Shown: positions 43,839 through 53,214, counted from the stretch's first letter. The stretch: 64,000 nt of DNA from Mesorhizobium sp. B4-1-3 (GCF_006439355.1 NZ_VFTG01000005.1:235575-299574), one strand, 5' to 3'. Made by a program: numbers and translations. The notes: generated from the letters alone by a model not told the origin.

Positions 43839-44726
43839 ATGACTCTCGATCAGTTGCGCATCTTCGTCGCCGTCGCCGAGCACGGCCATATGACCAAGGC
43901 CGCCGAGCGGCTCGGCATCTCGCAATCGGCGGCCTCGGCCGCCATCCGCGCGCTCGAAAGCCAGCACGGCGTGCGCCTGTTCAACCGGGTCGGCCGCAAC
44001 ATCGAGCTGGCCCAGACCGGTCACCGCTTCCTGCCCGAGGCGAAGGCGGTCCTGGATCGCGCCGCTGCCGCCCGCGGCGTGCTGGAGGATGTCTCGCAGA
44101 CCGTCGCCGGCAGCCTGTCGATCGCGGCCAGCCAGACCATCGCCAGCTACTGGCTGCCGCGTCGCCTGGCTGCCTTCCATGAGGCCTATCCCGCCGTGAA
44201 GTTGAGCGTGACGATCGGCAACACCAGGCAGGTGGAGACCAATGTGCTCGACGGTCGCGCCGACTTCGGGCTGGTCGAGGGTCGCACCGAATCCGACATC
44301 CTGCGCCGGGCCACGGTCGACGAGGACCGCCCGATGTTGGTGGTGGCGCGCGCGCATCCCGAAATTCCAATGACGCGAGCGGGGAACCTCGATATCAGGG
44401 CCTTGCGCTGGATCATCAGGGAAGGCGGGTCGGGCACGCGCGAGGCGCTGGAGGACTTCGCGCTCAGCCAAGGGGTCCCGCCGGCGGAGCTGCAGATTTT
44501 CCTCGTCCTGCCCAGCAACGAGGCCGTGCGTCAGGCGGTCGAGGCCGGCGCGGGCGCCACGATCATCTCGGAGCTCGTCGTCGCGCGCTCGCTGGCGGAG
44601 GGCAGCCTCAGGGCCGTGCCGGTCGAACTGCCGAAGCGCGACTTCGCCATGATCACGCACCGCGACCGCCAGGCCAGCCTCGCCCAGATGGCGCTGAAGG
44701 CGCATCTGGGTGGAAGGGTCAGCTGA
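43839..44726 (+). CDS. LysR-family transcriptional regulator
   Basis: 295 residues. N-terminal winged helix MTLDQLRIFVAVAEHGHMTKAAERLGISQSAASAAIRALE, then a periplasmic-binding-like effector domain (about 90-290). It is divergent from the small ORF and soeA with 123 bp between, the classic place for a LysR regulator of the opposite operon. That intergenic stretch includes CAAAAACTTAGAACAAAG, but no clear T-N11-A box could be assigned with confidence. The effector is unknown; a sulfur compound is plausible by context. Confidence 0.88.
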   Translation: MTLDQLRIFVAVAEHGHMTKAAERLGISQSAASAAIRALESQHGVRLFNRVGRNIELAQTGHRFLPEAKAVLDRAAAARGVLEDVSQTVAGSLSIAASQTIASYWLPRRLAAFHEAYPAVKLSVTIGNTRQVETNVLDGRADFGLVEGRTESDILRRATVDEDRPMLVVARAHPEIPMTRAGNLDIRALRWIIREGGSGTREALEDFALSQGVPPAELQIFLVLPSNEAVRQAVEAGAGATIISELVVARSLAEGSLRAVPVELPKRDFAMITHRDRQASLAQMALKAHLGGRVS

Positions 44727-44742
44727 GCCCAGGCGGCACCCC

Positions 44743-45999
44743 TCACGCGTATTTCCGCTGCGCGTCGAGCGCCAGCCCAAGGCCGACCGAGCCGAACATG
44801 TCGCCTTCGATGACGGAGGCCTGCGGCACCAGCGACAGGATTTCCCGCTTCGCCAGCGGGATGGCAGTCGAGCCGCCGGTGAGGAAGACGGCGGTGATGG
44901 CCGAGGCATTAACGCCAGCATCGGCGATGGTCTGTTGGACCGTGGCGGCAATGCGTTCGATGTCGCTCGCAATGGTCTCCTCGAGGCCCGCGCGCGTGAT
45001 CTCGGCTGCAAAGCGCGCGCCGGGCAGCGACACCTTCACTTCGGCCGAAGACTGGTCTGTCAGCGCGATCTTCGCCCTTTCGACCAGGCCCGCCAGCGCA
45101 TGGCCGTAGCGATGCTCGACGACATGGATGAAGCGGTCGACGAGATCGGCACGCTCGGCCTCGTAGCGGATCTGCCTCAGATCCGTCATCGCCTTGGCGG
45201 TGTAGACGAGATTGATGCGCTGCCAGGTGGCGAGGTCGATGAAATAGGCGGCCGGCAGATTGCGCTTGTGGTCCTTGGTCCGTGTCAGATAGCCGAGCTG
45301 GGGCATAACATGGGCGATGCTGAGCAGCCGGTCGAAATCGGTGCCGCCGATATGGATGCCGCAATTGGCAAGGATGTCGGCCTTGCGGTCGCTCGAGCGC
45401 GCGCGTTCCGGCGAGACCCGCACGATCGAGAAGTCGGACGTGCCGCCGCCCATGTCGACGATCAGCGCCAACTCCTCGCGGGTGACGTTCTGCTCGTAAT
45501 CGAGCGCCGCCGCGATCGGCTCGAATTGGAAGGCGATGTGCTTGAAGCCTTGCGCGCGGGCGGCTTTTTCGAGCTCGCCCTGCGCCTTCGCATCCGCGGC
45601 CGCATCGTCGTCGACGAATTGCACGGGCCTGCCCAGCACCACGTTCTCGACCGGGCCGCCGGCGTCTTCTTCCAGCCGCTTCTTCAAATGGCCGACAAAC
45701 ATGCCGACAATGTCGATGAAGCCGACCTGGCGCGCCTTGATGCGCGTCTTTTCGTTGGCGAGCGCGCTCCCGAGAACGCTCTTCAACGAGCGCATCAGCC
45801 GGCCTTCGATGCTGTCGGTGTAGTCGCTGATCGCGCGGCGGCCGAAATAGGTGTAGCCGTCCTCGAAGTTGAAGAACACGGCGCTCGGCAGGGTGGGTTG
45901 CTCGCCTTCCAGCGCCACCAGCCGCGCCCGGCCGTCGCGGATCACGCCCACGGTGGAATTGGACGTCCCGAAATCGATGCCGCCGAATGCCGATCGCAT
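44743..45999 (-). CDS. Hsp70-like ATPase without substrate-binding domain (YegD type)
   Basis: 418 residues from ATG 45999, with GGGAG upstream. The actin/Hsp70 nucleotide-binding motifs are present: phosphate 1 GGIDFGTSNSTVGVI, phosphate 2 LIVDMGGGTSDFSIV and the adenosine loop AVFLTGGSTAIP. The chain ends LALDAQRKYA soon after the ATPase domain, so the peptide-binding beta-sandwich and lid of DnaK are absent. E. coli YegD is a similar short form of poorly known function. It is convergent with the LysR gene and downstream of the TauE/TIGR02186 pair, with a 188-bp gap. Confidence 0.85.
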   Translation of the reverse strand: MRSAFGGIDFGTSNSTVGVIRDGRARLVALEGEQPTLPSAVFFNFEDGYTYFGRRAISDYTDSIEGRLMRSLKSVLGSALANEKTRIKARQVGFIDIVGMFVGHLKKRLEEDAGGPVENVVLGRPVQFVDDDAAADAKAQGELEKAARAQGFKHIAFQFEPIAAALDYEQNVTREELALIVDMGGGTSDFSIVRVSPERARSSDRKADILANCGIHIGGTDFDRLLSIAHVMPQLGYLTRTKDHKRNLPAAYFIDLATWQRINLVYTAKAMTDLRQIRYEAERADLVDRFIHVVEHRYGHALAGLVERAKIALTDQSSAEVKVSLPGARFAAEITRAGLEETIASDIERIAATVQQTIADAGVNASAITAVFLTGGSTAIPLAKREILSLVPQASVIEGDMFGSVGLGLALDAQRKYA

Positions 46000-46187
46000 C
46001 GCAGGCTCCCGTCGTTGTTTCATAGCGGCAAGCCGACGCAGTGCGCGCCGTCATCCGGAAGACCGGACCGCTCTATCGAAATTGAATGTGTTGCTGTGCC
46101 TAGGGCTGGGAGGCGGCGATGTATCGCAAAACCGGGAAAAGGGAAACCCTCTTTTGAAGGGAAATGGGTCCTCTCATTCCCGAGGCA

Positions 46188-46979
46188 TCAATCCTTGCGG
46201 AAGATGAGCCGGCCCAGCCAGCCGGTCAGCATGGCGAGCGACACCGCGAACACGCCGTAGAGGAACGAATAGTCATGCGCAACGCGGAAGACCGATTGCT
46301 CGAAGCCGGACTTGCGGATCTCGAGCTGGGCGGAGCTTTCCTTGACGAACATGCCGCTCTTGAACAGGAATGCGCGGGCTTTATGGGTGCCGACCGGCAC
46401 GTTGGGCGCGAGCCGCACGGTGGCGCGAAACAAGTTCTGTGACAGGAACTGCACGCCGCCGACATTCTCGCTGTAGAGGCCTGTCGCCGCCTTGCGCTCG
46501 CGCAGCGCGGCGGTGAACTCCTCGATGGTCGCTGGGCTGTCGGTCTCGTCGGCGGGCTTCATGTAGAGGTTCTGCGCCCCGAGCGAGAGCTGCTTGTATT
46601 TGGCGGGTTCGGCGATGTCCTGCAGCGGCCGCGTCGTCGCGACGGAATAGGAGACCGGCACGTTCTCGAACGTCTCGGAGTCCAGATTGATCCAGACGCC
46701 GAGCACGCGGTCCTTGCGCCGGACCACGACCGGGCGCGGCGGCCCTTCGAGCACGACGACCACATCGTAGCGCCCTTGGCGCGCGATCAGCGGGTCGGGA
46801 TTTTCCAGCGATCCGAAGATGGTGAGGTCGGCGCCGGAGAAGCCGGCCGTGATTGAGATGGCGTCGGTCGACAGGCCGATCTGGATGCTTTCGGCAGGCG
46901 GCGTCTGCGCAGTCGCCGGGGAAAGGGCAAAGAGCATCGACAACGAGGCGGCGGCTGCAAATGCTCTTGGTCCCGCCAT
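46188..46979 (-). CDS. TIGR02186 family exported membrane protein
   Basis: 263 residues from ATG 46979, which overlaps the exporter stop by one base (TGATG). A signal peptide (FAAAASLSMLFALSPATAQ) leads to a periplasmic body and a single C-terminal helix (YGVFAVSLAMLTGWLGRLIF) ending in a short cytoplasmic tail. I match it to the TIGR02186 family mainly from the VLEGPPRPVVVRRKDRVLG and LNMKP-like segments and its place beside a TauE/SafE exporter. The function is unknown; it may be a periplasmic partner for the exporter. Confidence 0.7.
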   Translation of the reverse strand: MAGPRAFAAAASLSMLFALSPATAQTPPAESIQIGLSTDAISITAGFSGADLTIFGSLENPDPLIARQGRYDVVVVLEGPPRPVVVRRKDRVLGVWINLDSETFENVPVSYSVATTRPLQDIAEPAKYKQLSLGAQNLYMKPADETDSPATIEEFTAALRERKAATGLYSENVGGVQFLSQNLFRATVRLAPNVPVGTHKARAFLFKSGMFVKESSAQLEIRKSGFEQSVFRVAHDYSFLYGVFAVSLAMLTGWLGRLIFRKD

Positions 46980-47902
46980 CAATTGAGGCCCGCGGCGGAC
47001 AATGAATAGAGATTGGGCGGCGTCACGAAGAGATCGGCGGCAAGGCGGATGGCGACGGCCAGCACCAGCATCGCCAGAAGCGCGCGCAGCTGTTCGCCGC
47101 GCAGCCTCTGGCCGGCCTTGGCGCCATATTGCGCGCCGGCGACGCCGCCGGCCATCAGCAGGAAGGCGAGGATCACGTCGACCGTCTGGTTGGTCGTGGC
47201 ATGCACCAAGGTGGTGTAGGCCGAGGTGAAGATGATCTGGAACAGCGAGGTGCCGATAACGACATTGGTCGGCACCTTGAGCAGGTAGATCAGCGCCGGC
47301 ACCATGATGAAGCCGCCGCCGACGCCCATGATCGACGACAGGAAGCCGATTGCCGCACCCAGCCCAAGCACCGGGATAACGCTGACGAACAGCTTCGAGG
47401 CGCGGAAGCGCATCTTGAACGGCAGCCGGTGGATCCAGTTGTGCTGTCCGGATTTCTTCAAGACCGGCGCCGCGCCGTTGCGCGTGGCGCGCAGCGCGTT
47501 GACGCTTTCGACCAGCATCAGCCCGCCGACCGTGCCGAGCAGCACCACGTAGAGCAGCGAGATGAACAGATCCAACTGGCCAAGCCGGCGCAAGAGCGCA
47601 AAGACGAAGATACCGGCCGTCGAGCCGACGATGCCGCCGGCCAAAAGCACGCCGCCCAGCTTGAAATCGAGCGTGCCGCGCTTGAAATGCGAAAGCGCGC
47701 CGGAGAAGGAGGAGGCGATGACCTGGTTGGCGCCGGTGGCGACCGCGATCGCCGGCGGGATGTTGTAGAAGATCAGAAGCGGCGTGATCAGGAAGCCGCC
47801 GCCAACCCCGAACATGCCCGACAGGAAGCCCACCGCCGCGCCCATCGCCAGCAGCACGAAGACGTTGACGGAAATTTCCGCGATCGGGAGATAGATGCCC
47901 AC
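46979..47902 (-). CDS. TauE/SafE family sulfite (anion) exporter
   Basis: 307 residues from GTG 47902, with about eight membrane helices. Two repeat halves carry the family signature: GFLSGMFGVGGGFLITPLLIFYNIPPAIAVAT and IGFLSSIMGVGGGFIMVPALIYLLKVPTNVVIGTSLFQ. Members move sulfite, sulfoacetate or related anions across the inner membrane. It is coupled to the TIGR02186 gene. With SoeABC 4 kb away this suggests a cell that both oxidises and exports sulfite, for instance during use of sulfonates such as taurine. Confidence 0.85.
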   Translation of the reverse strand: MGIYLPIAEISVNVFVLLAMGAAVGFLSGMFGVGGGFLITPLLIFYNIPPAIAVATGANQVIASSFSGALSHFKRGTLDFKLGGVLLAGGIVGSTAGIFVFALLRRLGQLDLFISLLYVVLLGTVGGLMLVESVNALRATRNGAAPVLKKSGQHNWIHRLPFKMRFRASKLFVSVIPVLGLGAAIGFLSSIMGVGGGFIMVPALIYLLKVPTNVVIGTSLFQIIFTSAYTTLVHATTNQTVDVILAFLLMAGGVAGAQYGAKAGQRLRGEQLRALLAMLVLAVAIRLAADLFVTPPNLYSLSAAGLN

Positions 47903-48094
47903 CCGTCAGTCTCGATCAGTTTGCTTTCCGGCGAACGCCGCCGTCCCCAGCAGTTTCGCAGCGAAAAGCCAATATTTTCTTGCACCGGCGCGGCGGCGTG
48001 TTCGAACCCCCGCCGCCGCGCCGAAACGAAAACCATCTCAATCAGTTAACAGGCAAATGTGTGGCAAGGCGTCGCGTATGCGACGCGCCTGCCG

Positions 48095-51000
48095 TTATTT
48101 CTTCGCAAGCAGCGCCTTGACGAGCGGCGCGTCGATCTCGCCGGTCGGCTGCATCTTGTTGTCGGTCTGGAAGGCCATGATGGCGTTCTTGGTCTTGCCG
48201 CCCATCACGCCGTCGGCGCCGCCGGCATCGTAGCCGTTCTTGTTGAGGATCAGCTGGATGTTCTTCACCGCCTTCTTCATGTCGATGCCGGCGGTGGTCT
48301 GCGGCGTGCTGTCTTGCCAGGATTCCGGAATGTCGGCCGAGTTGGCGGCCGCGTTGAGCGGCTTGGGCTTCCACAACTCCGTGGCTGCCCGCGCCCGCTC
48401 GAGCTGCTCGGGCCTGAGCGCATTGGCGATCTCGTCGCGCTTGGCGGCGGCGTCCTTGTCGCCGGTCTTGGCGACCAGCGCGAACCACTTGTAGGATTCT
48501 TCCAGGTTCTGCTTCATGCCGACGCCTTTGGCGGCCAGGATGCCGAGGTTGAATTGGCTGTCCTTGACGCCGAGGTCGGCGGCTTCCTGGAACCAGTGCG
48601 TCGCCGATTCATTGTCGGTCACGCCGTCCGCCGCCATGGCGAACAGCACCGCCAGATTGTGCATGGCGCTGGCGTTGCCCTGCTCGGCGGCGAGCTGGTA
48701 GTAGGTCTTGGCCTTCTTGATGTCGCGCGCGACGCCGATGCCTTTTTCGTAGAAATTGCCGATGCGGTACTCGGCCGGTGCGAAGCCCAGCTCGGCCGAC
48801 TGCTCGTACCATTTCGCAGCCACCTTCATGTCTTCCTTGACGCCGCGCGATTCCGCATAGCGCGAGCCGACCTCGAACAGCGCCTTGGCGTCGCCGCCGG
48901 CGGCCGCGTCGCGCAGCGCCACCGGACCGATTTCGGACGGAACGTCGAATTTGGCCGCGGCCGTCTGGCTTGCCGCAGGCGGCACAGCGCCTGTCGTGTC
49001 GGCGGAGGTGGCGGCCGACGCGCCGGTTGCTGCGCTGTTCGCTGCCGGACTGGCTGCCACGGGCTCCTTGGCCGCCGGTTGCGTGTCGCCATCCCTATCC
49101 GTCGCGGCGGCGGGTTCGGATGGCATCGCGGAAGCCATCGGCGCCGGTGCGGCGGGCGTTGCAAGCGCCACCGGCGCGGGTGCCGGTTCGGCCGGCATGG
49201 CAGCTGCACTTTCGGGACTTGTTGGCACAGGGGCGGCTGATGCCGTCTGCTGGACGGCCTCCGCCTGCCTGACAGGACGGGCAGGCGCGCTTTCGGCCTG
49301 TGCCGTCGCGGCATCAATCTTCGGTGTGTCGGCCTTCTGCGTATCGGCTTGCGGCGCGGCGGTGGCGTTGAGCGAAGCCGTGTCGACCGTCTGCGGGGAG
49401 ACGACCGGTGCGGGCTGGCTGTTGGCTGTCTCGACCGGATCGGACAAAAAGGCCTTGCCCAGCTGCAGGCCGGCAAGCGCCATCATGATCGCCGCGGCCG
49501 CCATCAGGATCGGCTTGCGCCGCGCCTTGAGCAGGTCGCCGATCCTCAGCGCCTTCACCGGGCCGGTCATGGTCGATTGCCGTTTCAGCGTGTCGGCTTC
49601 CGCAGCCGCGGCCTGGGCCGCGCGGCGGGCGGCTGCGATGAAATCGGACTTCGCTGCATCGCTGTCGGTGCGCCGGGCCGGCTGGCCGCCGCGCTCGTCG
49701 CGCACGCGCTTCATGATGGCGTTGAGGTCCGGCGCGCCAGAACCGGGTTCCAAGGGCCGGTTGGCGGCCTTGGGATCGAGCGGTTCGTCGATGTCGACGC
49801 TCGGCACGTCGCCGACCGGCGCAGAGCCGGCAAGCGGCTGCGTGTCCGCATCTTTCTTGCCCTTGAAAGCGCGCGCCAGGCCGCTGAACATCGATCTCCT
49901 GCGGCCGGCCGTCTCGCTCTTGTCGCCGATCGCATCCGGCCCGAGGGCTGCCATGGCTGCCGCTGCCGCGGCCTCGGCAGGCGTGCGCGGCGCGCTTGGC
50001 TCATCGCGCATGATGGCCGCAGCGCGGCCCTCGAGGCTGGCCATGTCTCCCGTCAGCGGCGTCGGCTGGTCGATATCCATTGAAGGCGCGTCCTGCACCG
50101 CGATCTTGCCGCGGCCACCGCGCTTCGCGGCCGGTTGCGGATCGACCAGCTCGCTCATCGCTTCGCTGGTCTCGCCCGCTTCGAGCGAGCCGAGCCGGTC
50201 GACGATCTTGAGCAGCGTATCGTGGATCGCCTCGAAGGTCCGCGAATTGCGCTCGTCGGAGCGACGGGTGAGCGCTTCGAGCGTCTTCAGGTCCTGGGCG
50301 AGGCCGGCCACCGCGGTCGCGTTGGCCTGCGCCGTGCCGGACGTCGACTCGGCAAGCGATTTGACGGCGCTCTCGGCCGCCTCGCGCGCCACGCTCAGGA
50401 TCGAGTCGCGCGTGCCGGCCAGCGACTTCTCGATCTCGTTGAGACGCGGGCTGATGTCCTCGAATTCGGGCAGTGGCGTGCCGGGCTTGGAGAGATGCGC
50501 CGACAGGCCGGCGACCTGCGCTTCCAGGCTGCGGATCAGCGCCGGATCGATTCCGGCGACCTGCTGCGCCGACGATTCCAACCGGCTGGAAATGTCATCG
50601 AGACGGCTTTCCAGCCCACGGATCGCCATCTCGTTGGCGGGATCGGTCGCGCGCGTCTCGATGCGCTTGGCCAAAGCGGTGAAGCGGGCGTCGATCGCTT
50701 CCATGATGCCGGCGCTCTCATCTTGGCGCATGCGCTGGTCGAGCCGGTCCGCGACCTCGTCCAGCCGCCGCTCGAGATCGCGAAACAGCATATTGCTCTG
50801 TTCGATCGCATCGCCCTGGCGGCGCTCGAGCAGCGTGGAGAGCGCGTCGAAGCGCTGTTCCAGCCCCTGGAAGATCTGGTCGGCATCGGGCATGGCCGGC
50901 GCGCGATCCATCTTCTCCGTGATGGAAGCGATCTGCTTGCCCAGCCGCTCCATGGCCTGCTCGGGCAGGTCGGCGCGACCGGCGAGCTGATCCACGCGGC

Positions 51001-52165
51001 TGGTGAGAAGGTTGAGGTGATCGAGGACCTCCGCTCCCGGCCGCGACTGCGCGACCTCTTCGATCTGCACCGCCAGGGAGGCGATGCGCTTCTCGATCCG
51101 GCCGAAGGTTTCGGGGTCGAAGGCATTGGCCTGCGCGGCCACCGTCGAGGCGACGATGGCGCGGGAAATCTCGTCCAGCCGCTCGTCGATCATGGCGAGC
51201 GTTTCGCCGCCGCGCGCGGTCTGCTGGCCGGCAAAACGGTCGACCGCGCCGGCAAGCATGCGCACCTTTTCCTCCAGCGAGCGCAGCGAAAGCGATTCCG
51301 GCAGGTTGTTGACGGCGCTGCTGATCTGTTCGAGCCGGTCGGTCAGCACCGAAAGGCTCGGGCCTTCCGCACGCTTGCGCTGGTCGGCGTCGACACGGTC
51401 CTCGAAAGCGCTCCAGCGGCGGTCGAAATCATCCCAGCGGCGGTCGACCTTCTGCACGCTTTCCTCGCGCGCCAGCGTGTCCAGCGCGCCCTTCACCTGT
51501 TCCAGCTCCAGCCGCAGCAGGTTGACGCTGCGGTCGTCGCTCTTTTCGGCCAGCGTCTGGATGGCGCCCGAAAGCCGCTCGAATTCGAGGCCGAGCTCGG
51601 CGCTGCTCTTGTCGGGCATGCCGTTCGCGCCGCGCTGGCTGTTGGCCTGCATGGCGCGGTCGATGTCTTGGCGGAACGCTTCGAATTCACGCTGCAGGCC
51701 GGCGGTCATCTGATGGCGCAGTTCCTCGCGCAGCCCGTGCAGCTCGAGGGCGATCTTGCCGACCATGGCGACGCTGTCTTCCTGGCCACGCACCCGGTCG
51801 ATGTCGCGCGCGATCGCCTGATAGTTCTGCCCGAAGGCGGGCGCGGCGCCGGGCGCCGGATTTTGCGGCCGCTGGTTCTGCGCGCCGGGATACTGCGCCG
51901 CCGGGTTTTGCGGCGGCCGGTCCAGAGGTCTTTGTGCGGAGTAGGTGTCTTCATACCAGCGCGGCTGGCCGTAAGGCTGCGTGCTTGGATAGCGCGGCTC
52001 GACCGACGGCCGCCGCAGCTCGGGGCGATCGGGGATATCGGCGCGCGTCCGATCCAGCCGCTGCTCCAGAGTTTCGAGCGAGCGGTTCAGTTCCTCGAGC
52101 GATGCGTGCGGCCGGCGCTGCCTGCCGGCATTGAGTGTATCGAGATAGGACCGCTTGCTGTTCAT
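48095..52165 (-). CDS. podJ: PodJ-like polar localisation protein with Sel1 repeats and peptidoglycan-binding domain
   Basis: 1356 residues from ATG 52165 (MNSKRSYLDTLNAGRQRRPH); upstream frame is unconserved. The N-terminal 750 residues are mostly long charged coiled coils. A Pro/Ala-rich linker and one membrane helix (PILMAAAAIMMALAGLQLG, about 882-903) follow, then an Ala/Pro-rich periplasmic stretch. Sel1 repeats come next (AKWYEQSAELGFAPAEYRIGNFYEKGIGVARDI and similar, about 1090-1215), then a C-terminal PG_binding_1-like domain (IQLILNKNGYDAGGADGVMGGKTKNAIMAFQ). That order is the PodJ plan of rhizobia and Caulobacter. It would organise the new pole and could direct the Tad pilus. Confidence 0.82.
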   Translation of the reverse strand: MNSKRSYLDTLNAGRQRRPHASLEELNRSLETLEQRLDRTRADIPDRPELRRPSVEPRYPSTQPYGQPRWYEDTYSAQRPLDRPPQNPAAQYPGAQNQRPQNPAPGAAPAFGQNYQAIARDIDRVRGQEDSVAMVGKIALELHGLREELRHQMTAGLQREFEAFRQDIDRAMQANSQRGANGMPDKSSAELGLEFERLSGAIQTLAEKSDDRSVNLLRLELEQVKGALDTLAREESVQKVDRRWDDFDRRWSAFEDRVDADQRKRAEGPSLSVLTDRLEQISSAVNNLPESLSLRSLEEKVRMLAGAVDRFAGQQTARGGETLAMIDERLDEISRAIVASTVAAQANAFDPETFGRIEKRIASLAVQIEEVAQSRPGAEVLDHLNLLTSRVDQLAGRADLPEQAMERLGKQIASITEKMDRAPAMPDADQIFQGLEQRFDALSTLLERRQGDAIEQSNMLFRDLERRLDEVADRLDQRMRQDESAGIMEAIDARFTALAKRIETRATDPANEMAIRGLESRLDDISSRLESSAQQVAGIDPALIRSLEAQVAGLSAHLSKPGTPLPEFEDISPRLNEIEKSLAGTRDSILSVAREAAESAVKSLAESTSGTAQANATAVAGLAQDLKTLEALTRRSDERNSRTFEAIHDTLLKIVDRLGSLEAGETSEAMSELVDPQPAAKRGGRGKIAVQDAPSMDIDQPTPLTGDMASLEGRAAAIMRDEPSAPRTPAEAAAAAAMAALGPDAIGDKSETAGRRRSMFSGLARAFKGKKDADTQPLAGSAPVGDVPSVDIDEPLDPKAANRPLEPGSGAPDLNAIMKRVRDERGGQPARRTDSDAAKSDFIAAARRAAQAAAAEADTLKRQSTMTGPVKALRIGDLLKARRKPILMAAAAIMMALAGLQLGKAFLSDPVETANSQPAPVVSPQTVDTASLNATAAPQADTQKADTPKIDAATAQAESAPARPVRQAEAVQQTASAAPVPTSPESAAAMPAEPAPAPVALATPAAPAPMASAMPSEPAAATDRDGDTQPAAKEPVAASPAANSAATGASAATSADTTGAVPPAASQTAAAKFDVPSEIGPVALRDAAAGGDAKALFEVGSRYAESRGVKEDMKVAAKWYEQSAELGFAPAEYRIGNFYEKGIGVARDIKKAKTYYQLAAEQGNASAMHNLAVLFAMAADGVTDNESATHWFQEAADLGVKDSQFNLGILAAKGVGMKQNLEESYKWFALVAKTGDKDAAAKRDEIANALRPEQLERARAATELWKPKPLNAAANSADIPESWQDSTPQTTAGIDMKKAVKNIQLILNKNGYDAGGADGVMGGKTKNAIMAFQTDNKMQPTGEIDAPLVKALLAKK

Positions 52166-52608
52166 CGATGCGCCCGTGTTCAGAATGGCCGGCCAGAGGC
52201 CGGTTTTCCAGTAGCCAGCCGGGAACGAAGCGCCGAGCGGTTTTGCCGCGGTGGAAGACAAGCCTTCCCGGGTTTTCACCCGCGCTTCGAAAAACCGTGA
52301 AAAATTCGCTACAGGATAACCACGGGTGACCGACATGCGCACATTTCGCCCAACGTGGTAAACAAGGCGTTAACCAAGCTTAAGAAGCCGCGCATAATCA
52401 TGCGCCGCATCCGGGTGCGGCATAAAGTTCCGGTTCGACAACGCCCTTGCGTCACCCTGCGGCTGTCGATATAGAATTGACGTAAACGTAAAAGGTGCGA
52501 AGCCGTGCCTCTTGCGATTGATTTGTTGCAACCACGATTGGAAGCACGCCCCCGCTTCCATTCAGGCGACGCTTGGTCCGCGACCGCGACGCCATCAGGG
52601 GAAAGCCA
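52166..52608. promoter_or_regulatory. Divergent podJ/merR intergenic region with LiuR-like operator
   Basis: 443 bp without a gene. TTGACGTAAACGTAAA at 52477-52492 is a palindrome-like MerR operator about 115 bp before the merR ATG. It matches the operator of the acyl-CoA dehydrogenase promoter (53193-53214) in its TTGACG and ACG halves, so autoregulation is likely. TTAA-N6-TTAA at 52370-52383 on the podJ side has one base too few for a standard CtrA box. Confidence 0.6.
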
Positions 52609-53079
52609 ATGACCATGAAACTTGTTTCGCCCGGCGAAGCCGCGGCCAATACCAATGACATTCCGGCCGAAGCCGGTGAGGAATTCGTCCGCATCGGCGA
52701 GATGGCCAAGAAATACGGCGTGACGCTGCGCACGCTGCGTTTCTACGAAGACAAGGGCCTTCTCAATCCGCATCGCGATGGCTCGACCCGACTCTACACG
52801 CGCCGCGACAAGGCTCGGCTGAAGCTGATCCTGCTCGGCCGCAAGGTTGGATTCTCGCTGCGAGACGTCAAGCAGATGATGGATCTCTACGATCCTACCG
52901 GCACCAATACCAAGCAGTTGCGGCTCGCGCTCGACAAGTCGGAGAAACAGCTCACCCGGCTGCAGAAGCAGCGCGCGCTGATCGACGACGCCATCGGCGA
53001 ATTGAGCAATTCGATGTCCATCGTGCGCCAGATGCTCGTCGAGCGCACCGCTGCGCCGCAGGCAAGCGCCGCCGGCTGA
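52609..53079 (+). CDS. MerR-family regulator of the beta-oxidation operon (LiuR-like)
   Basis: 156 residues from ATG 52609, with AGGGGAAAG upstream. The MerR helix-turn-helix is EFVRIGEMAKKYGVTLRTLRFYEDKGLLNPHRDGSTRLYTRRD. A dimerising coiled coil follows, including LRLALDKSEKQLTRLQKQRALIDDAIGEL. It has no Cys-based metal site, which fits an acyl-CoA or similar effector rather than a metal sensor. It stands directly before the acyl-CoA dehydrogenase operon, and both promoters share a palindrome, as in LiuR-type control of branched-chain amino-acid and fatty-acid breakdown. Confidence 0.87.
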   Translation: MTMKLVSPGEAAANTNDIPAEAGEEFVRIGEMAKKYGVTLRTLRFYEDKGLLNPHRDGSTRLYTRRDKARLKLILLGRKVGFSLRDVKQMMDLYDPTGTNTKQLRLALDKSEKQLTRLQKQRALIDDAIGELSNSMSIVRQMLVERTAAPQASAAG

Positions 53080-53108
53080 TCGCCCGCTCTTCCGGAAATA
53101 CCTCGGAC

Positions 53109-53146
53109 AAAAAAGCCGCGTGGCTATGGCCGCGCGGCTTTTTTGT
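53109..53146 (+). terminator. Rho-independent terminator of merR
   Basis: AAAAAAGCCGCG and CGCGCGGCTTTTTT pair around TGGCTATGGC. It lies 30 bp after the merR stop and separates merR from the downstream operon. Confidence 0.88.
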
Positions 53147-53192
53147 CGCCACGATGCCTGACCGCTCGTAAAAATTTTTGGCTGCGACGAAG

Positions 53193-53214
53193 TTGACGTT
53201 TACGCAAACGTCAA
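53193..53214. promoter_or_regulatory. MerR/LiuR-like operator before the beta-oxidation operon
   Basis: TTGACGTTT and AAACGTCAA form perfect arms around ACGC, a 22-bp palindrome about 100 bp upstream of the acyl-CoA dehydrogenase ATG. The matching element at 52477 lies before merR. MerR proteins bind such sites between stretched -35 and -10 boxes. Confidence 0.7.

Noticed and set aside
50135..52300. Long plus-strand open frame (721 codons) opposite podJ
   Set aside because: Shadow of the coiled-coil coding sequence; no family signature and Arg/Leu-rich composition.
52370..52383. CtrA-like box before podJ
   Set aside because: TTAA halves are separated by six bases, not seven; kept only as a remark in the intergenic entry.
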